Assembly (NCBI GenBank): GCA_005281725.1
Contig: SSBO01000003.1
Span: 3,709,824-3,773,823 of the forward strand
Source of the DNA: Wuchereria bancrofti
Lineage: Eukaryota; Nematoda; Chromadorea; Rhabditida; Onchocercidae
DNA: 64,000 bases
Direction of reading: 5' to 3'
The translations under genes were made by a program, and so were the position numbers. The notes beneath the pieces were generated by a model. That model was not told the origin of the DNA. It saw only the letters and a program-made list of their open reading frames with translations, and did no database searches. This document shows positions 1 through 11,201 of the stretch, piece by piece. How positions within the stretch are numbered: the first letter of the stretch is position 1; each line of letters begins with the position of its first letter.

Positions 1-332
1 GAAATGCAACATTTGTTATGGTATTGATTATTCTCAATTTTTTTTATTGCGCAAATTTTCTCCAAATCCACAGCGGGATTCTAGACAAGGCAAGCTAAAT
101 CATTAAACGGACAGACATGTATCTGTTTTGCTAAAGATTTTCTATAAAATTTCATCATTAATTGAATACATTTTTGTCAACAATTTTTTTTATTCTAAAA
201 AGGCTTGATTTCATTTTCTGAGAAGTAATACGTTAAAAATATCTTAGCATTAATGAATGATATATGCTGGAAGACATTGTTACTTATAATCTTGAAGTTA
301 TCATTCTACAAGGAATTATGATTATTTTCTAG
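1..332. other. Left-edge intronic DNA
   Basis: AT-rich sequence with no convincing exon. It ends in a splice acceptor (TTTTCTAG at 325-332) that opens the first visible exon of the coiled-coil gene, so it is most likely an intron of that gene. Earlier exons lie left of the window. Confidence 0.5.
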
Positions 333-1270
333 AAAGATGTGATTATTGGAGACGACATGACTAAAGTAAATGAAGGCCATTCTTCTCTTGTGTCTGCAAA
401 AATAGCTGCTATAGAAGAAGAAGGAGAACATTTGATGAATTATATGAAAAAATTAAACAATGAAAAAGAACAGTGGGATAAAATGCTTCAGAATTACGAA
501 AAGAGTGCCGATATCGCAAAGAAGTTCGTAATTTCATGAACTTTGATCAGTTAATTGATTTAAATCGTTATATTTATACCAATATTGATGAACTACTTTG
601 ATAATCTTGTTAATTTTCAGACTGATATAGACGTTTGAACAGGAAGATAATGTAGAATGATAATAATTGGTAAATATTGAGCTGGAATGTAAGACTTCTA
701 ATTCCAAAATGGAAGAATTGTTTTTGATTATTCTAACTTGAGGTTGTAATTTTTTTTTCTTGTGAAAACCTTTGGTTTAAATAAGTACATTTATAGAGAG
801 ATGGATAAACCGATTCTATTTAGTCCAAAGCGTGTAGAAGAAGTACGCATTGAGTATATGGGTATCAGAGACGCTCCATCATCTATCGAAATTGCTCTAG
901 CAATGAAGCCATCCTTACAAAAGAAAGCTGAATCACAGGTTTATATTTTCTTTTTTCTTGAAGTGATTTATGCTAGATATTAAAGAAAAAAAAATTAGAA
1001 TTCCAAATTTGGAAAAAATTCGTTTGATTTCCTCTTAAATTTTACCAATTATTTCAGGCATTACAAAACCAAAAGCTGAAAGCAGAGATAAAGGCTGCTG
1101 AAGAACGATTTCATCGATTGCAAGAATTGATCGAAATACAAGAAAAATATTTGAATTACCAAAGCAAAGATGAGCTTTTAGCACAAAAAGCTGAATGTGA
1201 TGCTGTCCTTTTGCAAATTGAAAACTGGGTGGCAAAGCATGGATTTTCTGAACGTCTTGCTGCTATTTAA
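333..1270 (+). CDS. Coiled-coil protein, C-terminal part (5' end outside window)
   Basis: Three exons are visible: 333-527, 801-938 and 1058-1270, all phase 0, ending in TAA at 1268-1270. The product is strongly helical and charged. It has a Lys/Glu-rich stretch with WDKMLQNYEKSAD near the end of exon one, a short linker with RVEEVRIEYMG, and a heptad-like C-terminus (KLKAEIKAAEERFHRLQEL onward). The start codon is upstream of the window. The acceptor of the middle exon (TATAGAGAG before ATG at 801) is poor, and a 12-bp microexon at 621-632 (after TTTTCAG, before GTTTGA) would also keep phase. The family is not recognised with certainty. The short W-containing coiled-coil region recalls the DSN1/KNL-3 kinetochore subunit, but this is only a guess. 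Confidence 0.6.
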
Positions 1271-2370
1271 AGCTGCTAATTGATATCACAATCTTGTCAT
1301 AACTGCTTTTTTAAATATATTTTTTGCTTATTTTTGTGGAATTTCATCATTCTCATACTAATATGTAGTACGCGTGAGAGCTGTTTAAAGCTTCTTTTTC
1401 TTCAATTGATATCTGCTAATGCAAACTTTATTTAGAACTCTGTGTGTAGCTTTCGGATATGACTCAAAAGCATATAAATCTTAGTGAAGTAGCAAGTGGG
1501 ATGATAACTTGTCGATAACTAAGGTTAATGTATTAGCTGTAAAAGAAAGAAGTAACAGCGAAAAATGTATATTAAAAAAAAATGTCGTACTGAAATTTAT
1601 GACATAATTTTTTAAATTATTTGATTATTTGAATAATTGCTAGTTATATGTTGCAGAATAGAAATTAGGCCACAATTAAATGCACATTTCAAATTACTTC
1701 GCTGATTGATATTTCAAAATTCTAGAAGATTTCTTTTCATTTAATTAGAGTATTGATAACGAGTAATTCAAAAAGGAAAAAAAAGTATTGCTAAGTTATA
1801 TGCAACGTTTTTGTTTGGTATGTATACATGACTTTTCAACTTTCAATCTATACCTAATGGTTCTGTTCTGATGAATATGATATGTGTTCAGGCTTTTATG
1901 ATGTCAAACAAAAACATTCTTTTTTTTCAAGAAAAGCCAAAATATCATTTAACAATGTGAATATTGAAAAGGTGCCATAAAATAAAATCTTTCATCAATT
2001 AGCAGATTTATAAGTATCAGGCAATTTTTATCTCATAAAATGTTTTTAATTATTTTGAATAAAATATGAAAATTATTGTATTAAGAAGCTGAATATATGA
2101 TAGTGTTATGTGTATGTGAAAAACTAAGTTTTAGAAACATCATAATCTATTTCCTACTTTATTCAAGTCTTCAACTAGATAATTCAATTAGGATTTCCAA
2201 TAGTATTCAAAACAAAAAAAAAAAGGGATTCACGATGTATATTCGAGTATATAAGAAAAATAATGTATGATATCCATTTTGTTTCCTTTAATATTTCAAT
2301 ATTAAACTTAAACAACAATTGGTCAATTGATTCAATTAATATTTCTCTTTTAAAGTTGCAATCATTCAAT
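1271..2370. other. Intergenic region between convergent genes
   Basis: About 1.1 kb of AT-rich DNA between the 3' ends of the coiled-coil gene (+) and the GILT gene (-). TTTATT at about 2158-2163 reads AATAAA on the minus strand, roughly 210 bp past the GILT stop, and is a candidate polyadenylation signal. No other gene is seen. Confidence 0.5.
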
Positions 2371-5300
2371 TCAATAATTATCATGAATTATACGCTTCCA
2401 TTTTTTTAACAATAATTGCAAAGCATGTATATTCAAATTATTAGCATCCGGATTTGAACTATATCCATTAATTAGCAAATATGGTACTTCCGATATACGA
2501 TTTGGTGTAGCAGCAGTCATCGTACGATGAAATGCTTTTCGTTGCAATTGTATACCACGTTCCGAATCATAACATCGTCTACAAATTTCTTCTTTTTTGT
2601 TGTGTTTTTAAAAAGAAAAAAATAATAATAATTAAAAATACACCAACTTTATTTTCTTTTTTTATTTCAAATTGACAAGCAAAAAATATTGAGTTTAATT
2701 AAATTTAAATTGTAATGGAAAAAAGAAATTTGAAAGAAAGCTTTTTCATACTAACTAAATAACAATATTTTTCTTTTTGCAACAATAATTTCTAGAATTC
2801 ATTCTTCTCTATTTTTTTTAATTTCAGAAAAGTAAAGAAAAAAAAGAAAAGCAAACCTAATTCGTCGATAATGATTACGAATAAAACCAGAACAATATTG
2901 AAGTGCTGATTCGATATTTGTATCAATGAGTGATCTCTCAAAACAGATAACAAAAGCTAATGCATGCTTCATTTTTGCATATTCCAATACACAACTTTGT
3001 AATTTATTAGCATTACATTCAATTGGTCCATGATTACATCGTATTGTACCATTCTAAAATTTCATTATTGTTTTTTGCTTGTTTTTATTTCAATTTATTC
3101 ATTAACGAAAAAAAGGGAATTAGTAATTTTTGTTAAAAAAAAAACTTTTTTTCCATGCATTTTATATTAATTGCATATCTCTTGTTATTAATTAAAGTTC
3201 AAAAGAAAAAAGAACAAAAAGATTTATACCGTTTTTCTTTTTATTTTATTTTTTTTCGAAAAAAACTATTAATTTATTTATCCCTTCACTTATTTTGTAA
3301 TTTTGCAATTTAAAAATTGTTTTTAATTAAAACTTGAAGGAAAAAAATTAAATTTATTTCACTAATTTTCAATTAGAAAATGTAGAAAATCATTTCACTA
3401 ATTAAATGGTGTGCTGTTTTGCAATCATTTTCTCATCTTATTATTACATATCAAATTTTCTAATATTTATCAGATAAAGTTTTTTTTATATCAAAAAAAA
3501 AAATCATTTTGTAAAAAATTAGAAATTTTCTATTTTGTAAAAAAATTGAGAGGAAAACTATACAACTAAATAGAATTTATTGTGTACAAATAGTATAATT
3601 TACAAATTACATTTACTTAATTAAAGAATTCATTTCATTTTTTTCCTTTTTGCTTTTATTCGTATTTAATCATTAATGGGAAAAACGAATCAATAATTTT
3701 TAATTAATTTTTAATAAAAGCTAACATATAAGAAAAAATTTTTTTAGTAGTACTGTCATTGCTTAACAATGAAACATAAATGAAGCAAAATGTAAATAAT
3801 GAAAGAAATTATTTAATTGAAAAATTATTAGACGAAGAAATATTATTGTACATTTTATATTTCAATTTTCAACAATAATATTCATTAGTAATGAAAAGTA
3901 GTTCAATAGTTCGTTAAATATAATGAAATTTTATTAATTTGACTGGTTGTTATCAATAATCAGTCATTAGCATATGCTTTATTTTTAATGAAATTGTATT
4001 TATTTTTCTTCATAACTATTTATTTTAAATATTACTTATTCAACAAATTTTACAATAACAATTTTTTATTATTAATTTTGTTTCTTTTTTTAAAACAATT
4101 TTTCAAAATGTTATTTATATTTTCCTGATACAAAAATAACGTCTTTTTTTCCTCTTAAATTTATCTAATAAATTTTATATTTCCAATTTTTTTATACTTT
4201 TTTATATTTCCATTTTTGTTTCTTTTTTCTTTTTTATTTTTTTAAAATTTTGTTAATATGTAAGCTGTAAATTTGGGAGGTAATGGTAAAGTGTAGAATG
4301 ATAATTTATTACTGAATTTGAAAATGTAAGATAAGAAAAAGATTACAGGGGAAATGGTTGTGCTCAATTTTGAGAACAATGAAATGATTTATTTATGCTA
4401 CAGCAGTTTCAATTTTCGTGCTTTTAAAAATTTTTTGAAATTGTAATTACTTTTTTCTTTCAAATTATGAACTAGAAGCTATGTTTTGTTTATGCTAATA
4501 TTATAATAAACGTGCAAAGCATTTTCTCGTGCTTATCAATCACTGATAGAAAATGTTACGAAATTGATAAAACGCACACACTTCATTGTGTAAATATCAA
4601 TTTATATTTTTATAAAAATCTGATCAGTTTGAAAAATTCTGTTCAAAAATACGCAAAATTGAAGATTTTTTTTTTTTTTGAAAAACAGTATTAACTGCAA
4701 ATTAATAAATTAAACAAAATTTATTTTCAATAAAAGATTTCGGCGAAAAAGTGCGAATTTAAGTATTAAGAATTTTATTTGGAATTAAGAAATTATCCTT
4801 TAGAGAGTTAATAATTAATATATGAATTGTGAATTAGTTAGAGAATGTTTGCTATTATTTACCTTTTTTTTATTCTTTTCATTTAATTGGCACAAAAAAA
4901 AGCTGGAAATTTGATTTATTTCTTTTTCTTTTCTATTTTTATTCTTTTTTGAATATGTGCGATATTAATTAGCTCAAATTATAGAAAAATAGAAAATAAT
5001 TTCTGTTAAAAGAGTATGAATTATTTGTTGAAGATGCTAAAGAGCTATAATAAATGACAAATTTTCGCTCTTTTTTTCTTCCTCATTCAAATTATTTTTA
5101 GCATGTTTTGTTTATCAATACAATCAATAAAGACTGGTTTACCTGAAAATCAAAAGAAATGAAAAAGGAAAAAAGAAAATTGGAATGCTGTAATAATAAA
5201 TTTAATTTTATAAAATATTTTGTTTTGTTGCTCTTTTTTCACAAAAATTAATTAATTTAAATGAATTTTATTAAATATTTTGAACAAATTTCTTCGTCAA

Positions 5301-5979
5301 ATTTTGCTTAATTAGTTTTACAGAATGCAAAAAGTATTTTGCTGGAAATATTTCAATCAATCAATTAATTAATTTATCAGTCAACTAATGCCAACAAATA
5401 CTATTTAAATGATTCTATTTTGCTTTTAATTTGGCATACTTAAAAAATAATTAAATGAAATTAAAAATTTTAATCTTATTATCTGTATTTAGTTAGAATT
5501 AATATAAAATTGTTAAAAATGAACTTTTTTCTAAAAAAAAGACTTCAATAATTTATAACTAATAATAAATATCAAGAAAATTACATGAAATTATTTTGTT
5601 GCTATTGAAATATTCTTATCTATTAATATATTAATTGAAGCAAAAAAAAATTGAGTAATAAACGATAAAAATAATATCACAGATATTTTTAAGAAAAAAA
5701 AATTGAAACTTCTCAAATTATTAAAATATTACTTACCTGAAGTAATTTCGAATTTCCCCATGGTATCATTTCAAGTTCAATAAGTCCACGAAATTGATTG
5801 TAAATATTTCCCAGATGATTTGTTATAAAACGTTGACAATATGGGCATAATGCTTCATAATATAAGCTTAATTTTATTGGTAATTTTACTCGTCGAAATT
5901 GATCGCATTGTTGTTTAACGTTACAACGTTTAGCTGATTCATGGCTATCACACCATAGATCGGGTGGTATATCACAGCA
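2371..5979 (-). CDS. Gamma-interferon-inducible lysosomal thiol reductase (GILT) family protein, N-terminus missing
   Basis: Minus-strand exons: 5979-5737, 3053-2879 and 2591-2371, stop at 2373-2371. The first starts CCDIPPDLWCDS, like the conserved N-terminus of mature GILT. It carries the active-site pair CPYC within LYYEALCPYCQRF. The second has the full GILT signature: CNHGPIEC, then N, then C after four residues (C-x-H-G-x2-E-C-x2-N-x4-C). The third has CYDSERGIQL and PYLLINGYSS, matching the C-terminal third. GILT enzymes reduce disulfides of proteins in lysosomes or are secreted. The intron between the first two exons is 2.7 kb. The second junction is uncertain: donor GTAATC (2878-2873) with a poor acceptor AAAAAAG keeps phase, whereas the longer donor GTTTGC at 2856 does not. 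The signal-peptide exon was not found. The visible part is about 212 aa. Confidence 0.88.
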
Positions 5980-8900
5980 CTGCAACCACTTAATTATTAC
6001 TTAATAATAAATTAATTTCGTCTTTTTCCTCCTATTCAAAAATTTACAAAAAATTCATCATTTACTTTTTGTTTTGAACTACTTTTATATTTTTATAATT
6101 GTAATCTTACCATTTTATTTGTTAAGGAACTGTTAAAATAAAATGCTTTTTTTGCTGAGAAAAATATTTAGCAAATTTCACCAAAAAAAAAATTCTTATC
6201 ATATTAGAGTTAAAAGTTGCTTTATTTTGTTTTTTTTTTATAATAAATTCGTTAAAGTGACAATATAAATTTAAAATATTATTACGTTGAAGAAAGAACA
6301 AAGTTAAATTTTTTATAAAAAATTTCATTGCAATTAATAGAAAACAAAATTTACTATTGATTGCTTGCTATTGATTAATGATATGATATTAAGTGATTAA
6401 TAAATAAATAAATATTTTGTTTATTTTTGTTTCTTGAATTTAAAACCATTCATTATGCTTGCTGTTATATCATATTTGATAACACAATAATTACAAAGTT
6501 TCAATTCATCGTTTTAATCAAAGTATTTAAGCTAAATATAAGCAACTAGAAGTAGAGAATTCATGCTAACATGTAATCAATTTCACACATTTTTAAATCA
6601 CATCCCTCATCGAAATATTTTGTAGTTTAATTTAAATCATTTCAGTTTGCATTCAAAATTTCTATATCTTAGATAAATTTCTTTAATTACGCTTGAAAAT
6701 TTGATTTTAACTTCGTTCTAAAATTTTCATTTTTTCCCAGTTAATTTCTAATGCAACAATTCACTATTCTAAGACATACAGCAGTAACGTTTAATTAGTC
6801 ACAAAAGAATTGATTTAATTAACAACGAAAATAATTAGCAAAAAAAATAACTAAACAATTAGAAATTATGAGCACAAAATTACTTAATTATTTGATCATA
6901 AAAGCAAAATGATTAATAAAATTTGTCAAAAAAACCATATTATCAAAATTACTCAAAATGTATTAAAGAGTTCCAAATGATATTAATTAGCATTCCCAAA
7001 AATTTTAAGTATGCTAATTGTTGCATTTTTCAAACGAAAAAAAACATTAATATTCATTAGATTAAATAAACAATTGCAGTAATAATTTCATACCTTCTCT
7101 TTTAAACAAATTAATTTGACTTTTCCATTTTTTCTTCATTATTTATGTTTCAATTTTAGAAATTAAAAAAAAAAATTCGTTCTTCATTTATGTTTTAATT
7201 TTGGAAATTAAAAAAATATTTTCTCATATTTGTAAAAATTACTTTGCAATTAATCTATGTTTTAAGAAGTTACTCATTTTTTGCTTTATTTTATTGCCGT
7301 TGTTCTCAATAGTATTCAACTTTTGAAAAACAAAAAATTAATTTCTCTTTTCATTTCTCTTCTGCTTTGCCATTTTTCGAATTTCCAAATGATAATTGAA
7401 ATTCATGAAAAAATGTGATACACTTTTTTTCTTTTTGAAAAAAGGAAAATTTTTTTTTATTCTCTTTAAGGATAAAAATATTTTAGAATTTTGACCAATT
7501 TTCAAGAAATTTTTTCCCTAATTGTTTGAATAAAATCCTTTTTTATTTCTTTCTCATTCTTTCTTCCTTTTTTTCCTAAATCTGAATGGATATTAATTTT
7601 GCTTCACTGAAAAATTTAATGCTTATGCTAGAAATAATTTTTCATTCTTTTCTCTTAGCTTTACAAACAATAAATCATTTCGAATTATTTTCCATTTAAA
7701 ATGATAATTTTTGAGTTAAATTATATTTTTCATGCAAACTATCAATGAAAAATCTTGAAATTACTTCCGTTTCGTTCTAGAAATTATAATAGTTATAGTG
7801 AAAAACGAAACAAGAAATAATTTTTGTTCGGATACGTCTTTTGAAAGTAACAAAAAAAAAATTAAAGTATTTTTTTTTTTTGTTGTATCCAATGAGCATT
7901 TTAATTAAGATTAAATTTTTGTTTTTAAAAAATTTGCATTTTCAAAAATTTTGATCAAAAACAATAACGTATTCCGGATGAAAAAGTAATTCGGAAGTTA
8001 CTGTGAAATTGTGGGAAAAAAAAGTTAAATAAAGGAAATAAGAAAAAGAAAAATTTTAATTTTGTTCTAGTGACAGAAATATTAAAATTTCTTTCTTTTT
8101 TAAAAACAAAAAATAAAATAATTATACACGGAAATTGTAAAAAAGAAAATTAATCGCTGAGGTTTCAAAATTTCTAAAATCTTTTTGCTATATTATATAT
8201 GATATTTCATTGTATTATCAGTTTGATAGTTTACTGATTTAATACATTGAGTGTAAAAGTACTTAATTCAACATCCGCTTTTTTCATCAAAAAGGATTAA
8301 TTGAATTAAAAATGGAATAATTGGTGGTAATAAATTCTTTACAGAAAAAGTAAAAAAAACAATAAAGGATTATTACGATTATATTATATATGATATTTTA
8401 TTGTATTATTATTATTGTTATTATTATTAATTATTATTATCGTTATTATTTATTATTATTATACTCACTATTGTATATTGCATCTCATGTTATAATAATG
8501 GTTACCGTTATTAGCGCTACTATTGTTGACATCTTATAATAACATCGTAGTTTGAATTTGTGAAAATTTACAATTTCGAAATTGAACTTCGTACTATATT
8601 TTCAACAAGTAATTAACAACTCTATGAAAATGATGAGAAACAAACCTTGATTATTTGTATGAATATAATAACTAGTAAAAATGATACTGATAAGCATTTT
8701 TTCCAAGTAGTAACCATTAATAATATTCTTTACTTTACAACAATTCACAAATAGAATTAAATTTGAACTATTCACTAGTGGCGCCTGTCGTTAATGGTAA
8801 CAAATATGCAGATGAAATGATATTATGGCACAAAAGGAGCCGAAATACTGGAAGGTAAGTCGGAACCAAACAGACGTTAAACTGATGAGCTCTTCAATTT

Positions 8901-11046
8901 TTAAAATAAATTGCAAAGTGAGAAAGTTTGATAATTGCTAGGGTGGAGCTAACATAAATTATAACCAATCCAAATCAGATGATTTATTTTAAATGCACAA
9001 AGATGTTGAACTATTGATTTAATGGTACCACAATTACTAGTAATACTATTACTAGTACCATTATTATTACTAATTATTACTACTACTACCGCTACTGCTA
9101 TTACTAATATTAATATTACTGTTATTATTACTATTACTACTTGCAGTTCCAGGAATGAATGATTACTTTGCGAATAATAAAGACAATTTCTTAGCATTGC
9201 TTTAAATGAAATTATTCTTGCTTAATTATTTAACAATACCTGATAGTAATAGTTAACCACTTATTTAATTATAATTACCTATTATCTAATACAATAACTG
9301 TAAATAAATGAATGAAAAAATGCATCAACTAGTGATGAATAATTAAAATAGTATTAGGAATGAAACGAAATACGAATGATGATAATAATAATGATAAATA
9401 GGATAGTATCAGAAATGAAATGAAAAAAGATAATGATATTGTTAGGAATAAACAAAGATGATATCAGAAATGAAACAATATAAAACAAAAAATTGATTTC
9501 TGCAAATAATAATTTTCTGAGATGTCATTTGAAAGAAGCATTTTAACATAATTAGTTAATTGTTTAATATTATTGTAATTAGTGATTTAAAAAAAAATGC
9601 AAAGATTTATTAGTGTAGAAAAGTTTATTAAATAAATTTTTAAGAGCATTTAGTTAGCAAATTAAAAAATTGTTTCTCATAAGATAGCGCATTCTTTGAT
9701 GTGTAAATAAATTAAAACATTTGCATCATAGTTTGCTGCTTAATTCACTTTATGAAGTCTTTTTCATCATTTTTTAGTCCTATCATATTATTAGTGCAAA
9801 AGTTCGTTTTTTAAATGAAATTTAAAGAAGTTTCATTTGAGAATTGAATGAATTAAACATTCAAAAATTTCAATTGCAATGATTTCTTTTTTCTCGAAGT
9901 ATTTCAAAAAATTTTAACTAAATTTTTTAAATTTATTAGTTGAAATTTAAATAAGGAATCATAAATGTTATCTGAAAAAAATAATTTAACATTTTCAATA
10001 ACATTCAGATTAAAAGATTCAAAAAAAGGAATTCCATAAATTTTATTAGAAATAAAGATCCATTATTTGAATAAAACTAAATGAATGACTCATTGGCACC
10101 ATTTGTATTATTCCCACTTTACTTTTTTTTTGTCTCCAACCAAAAGCAAACATTTTTTCTTTTTTTCTTACCTTAAAAGCTACATTATATTATACACAGG
10201 TATTCATTTTATGTCTCATTTATGTTTGTTAATTACTAAAAGAAAAAAAAGTCAGAAAACATCTTTTCAACCTAAGATTAAACGTATAAATTTTAAATGC
10301 ATAATTATATAATTCCATTGCAAATATAAAAACGACTTAGTAGTTTATGCAAATTTTAGTTACTAATATAAAAGTTGAAATTTACTAATATAAAAACTGA
10401 AGACAAAAAATGCATTTTTAGATATGAGATTTTTGAAAAATTTAAAATATAACTTCAACAATACAATGAACTAAATAGATAAATGGATTAAATAAACAAG
10501 CAACAGTACTGATCATTTAAATTATCTTTTGTCTACTTTGTTACTTTTTTCCCCATCCCTATTTGTTTAATCATTTTAACTAATTGTATAAATCATTGAT
10601 TCGCTACTTAAGAATACGAGAAAACAGAAAAATGTCAGAATGCTTTTTAGTTATTTGAACATTTAAACACAATTTAACACTGGTTTCTTTTTCGCAGGAT
10701 TGTTTGATGTATATCATAAACAATGTAATTTCAAAGTTTTTCATGCATCGTAAGTTCCCAGCATGAATATATTTATCACTGGAATAGTGGATGTTTATTA
10801 ATTTGAGTATTTGATTAACAAATGAATATAAACTGAATTAAATTAATTCCTATTCGTTATGCAATTTTAGATAACTAACACGAATGGAATGTCATTTATT
10901 TCAAATCGTTTCAAAGAATGTTTCAAATGAAACATAGATAATTTAGAAATATCAAATATTAACAGAACATAATTCAAATTCATTCAGAATATGAAAAACT
11001 GCAGATTTATATATGTATATCTCAAAAATTTATAAAAATTGATGAA
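5980..11046. other. Long gene-poor AT-rich interval
   Basis: About 5 kb between the GILT gene and the 3' end of the gamma-tubulin complex gene; both are on the minus strand, so its left part must hold the missing GILT 5' exon or exons. It contains ATT/TAA microsatellites at about 8400-8460 and 9030-9150 and many homopolymer runs. No exon with recognisable homology was found. Confidence 0.5.
8398..8462. repeat. Interrupted ATT trinucleotide microsatellite
   Basis: A run of TTA/ATT triplets with a few substitutions (TTG, TCG) in the interval upstream of the GILT gene. A second, more degenerate run containing ACT/ATT triplets lies at about 9030-9150. Confidence 0.8.
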
Positions 11047-11052
11047 TTTATT
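11047..11052 (-). promoter_or_regulatory. Candidate polyadenylation signal of the gamma-tubulin complex gene
   Basis: TTTATT on the plus strand reads AATAAA on the minus strand, about 150 bp downstream of the stop codon at 11202. Confidence 0.4.
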
Positions 11053-11201
11053 GACATTTACAAAAAGGAAATTTGTTTAAGGCACACTTAATAAATGAGT
11101 TAGAATCACATAAAAGAATAAAAAGTTTCATTATAATACAAAACAATTCTATTGTGAAAAAAAACCCGCAATTGATAAAGATTTTATGGAACAAATAACT
11201 A

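Noticed and set aside
6122..6328. MKFFIKNLTLFFL on the minus strand as a GILT signal peptide
   Set aside because: Its only reasonable donor (CAAC before GTAATA) leaves one base, which would put the next exon out of frame with an immediate stop.
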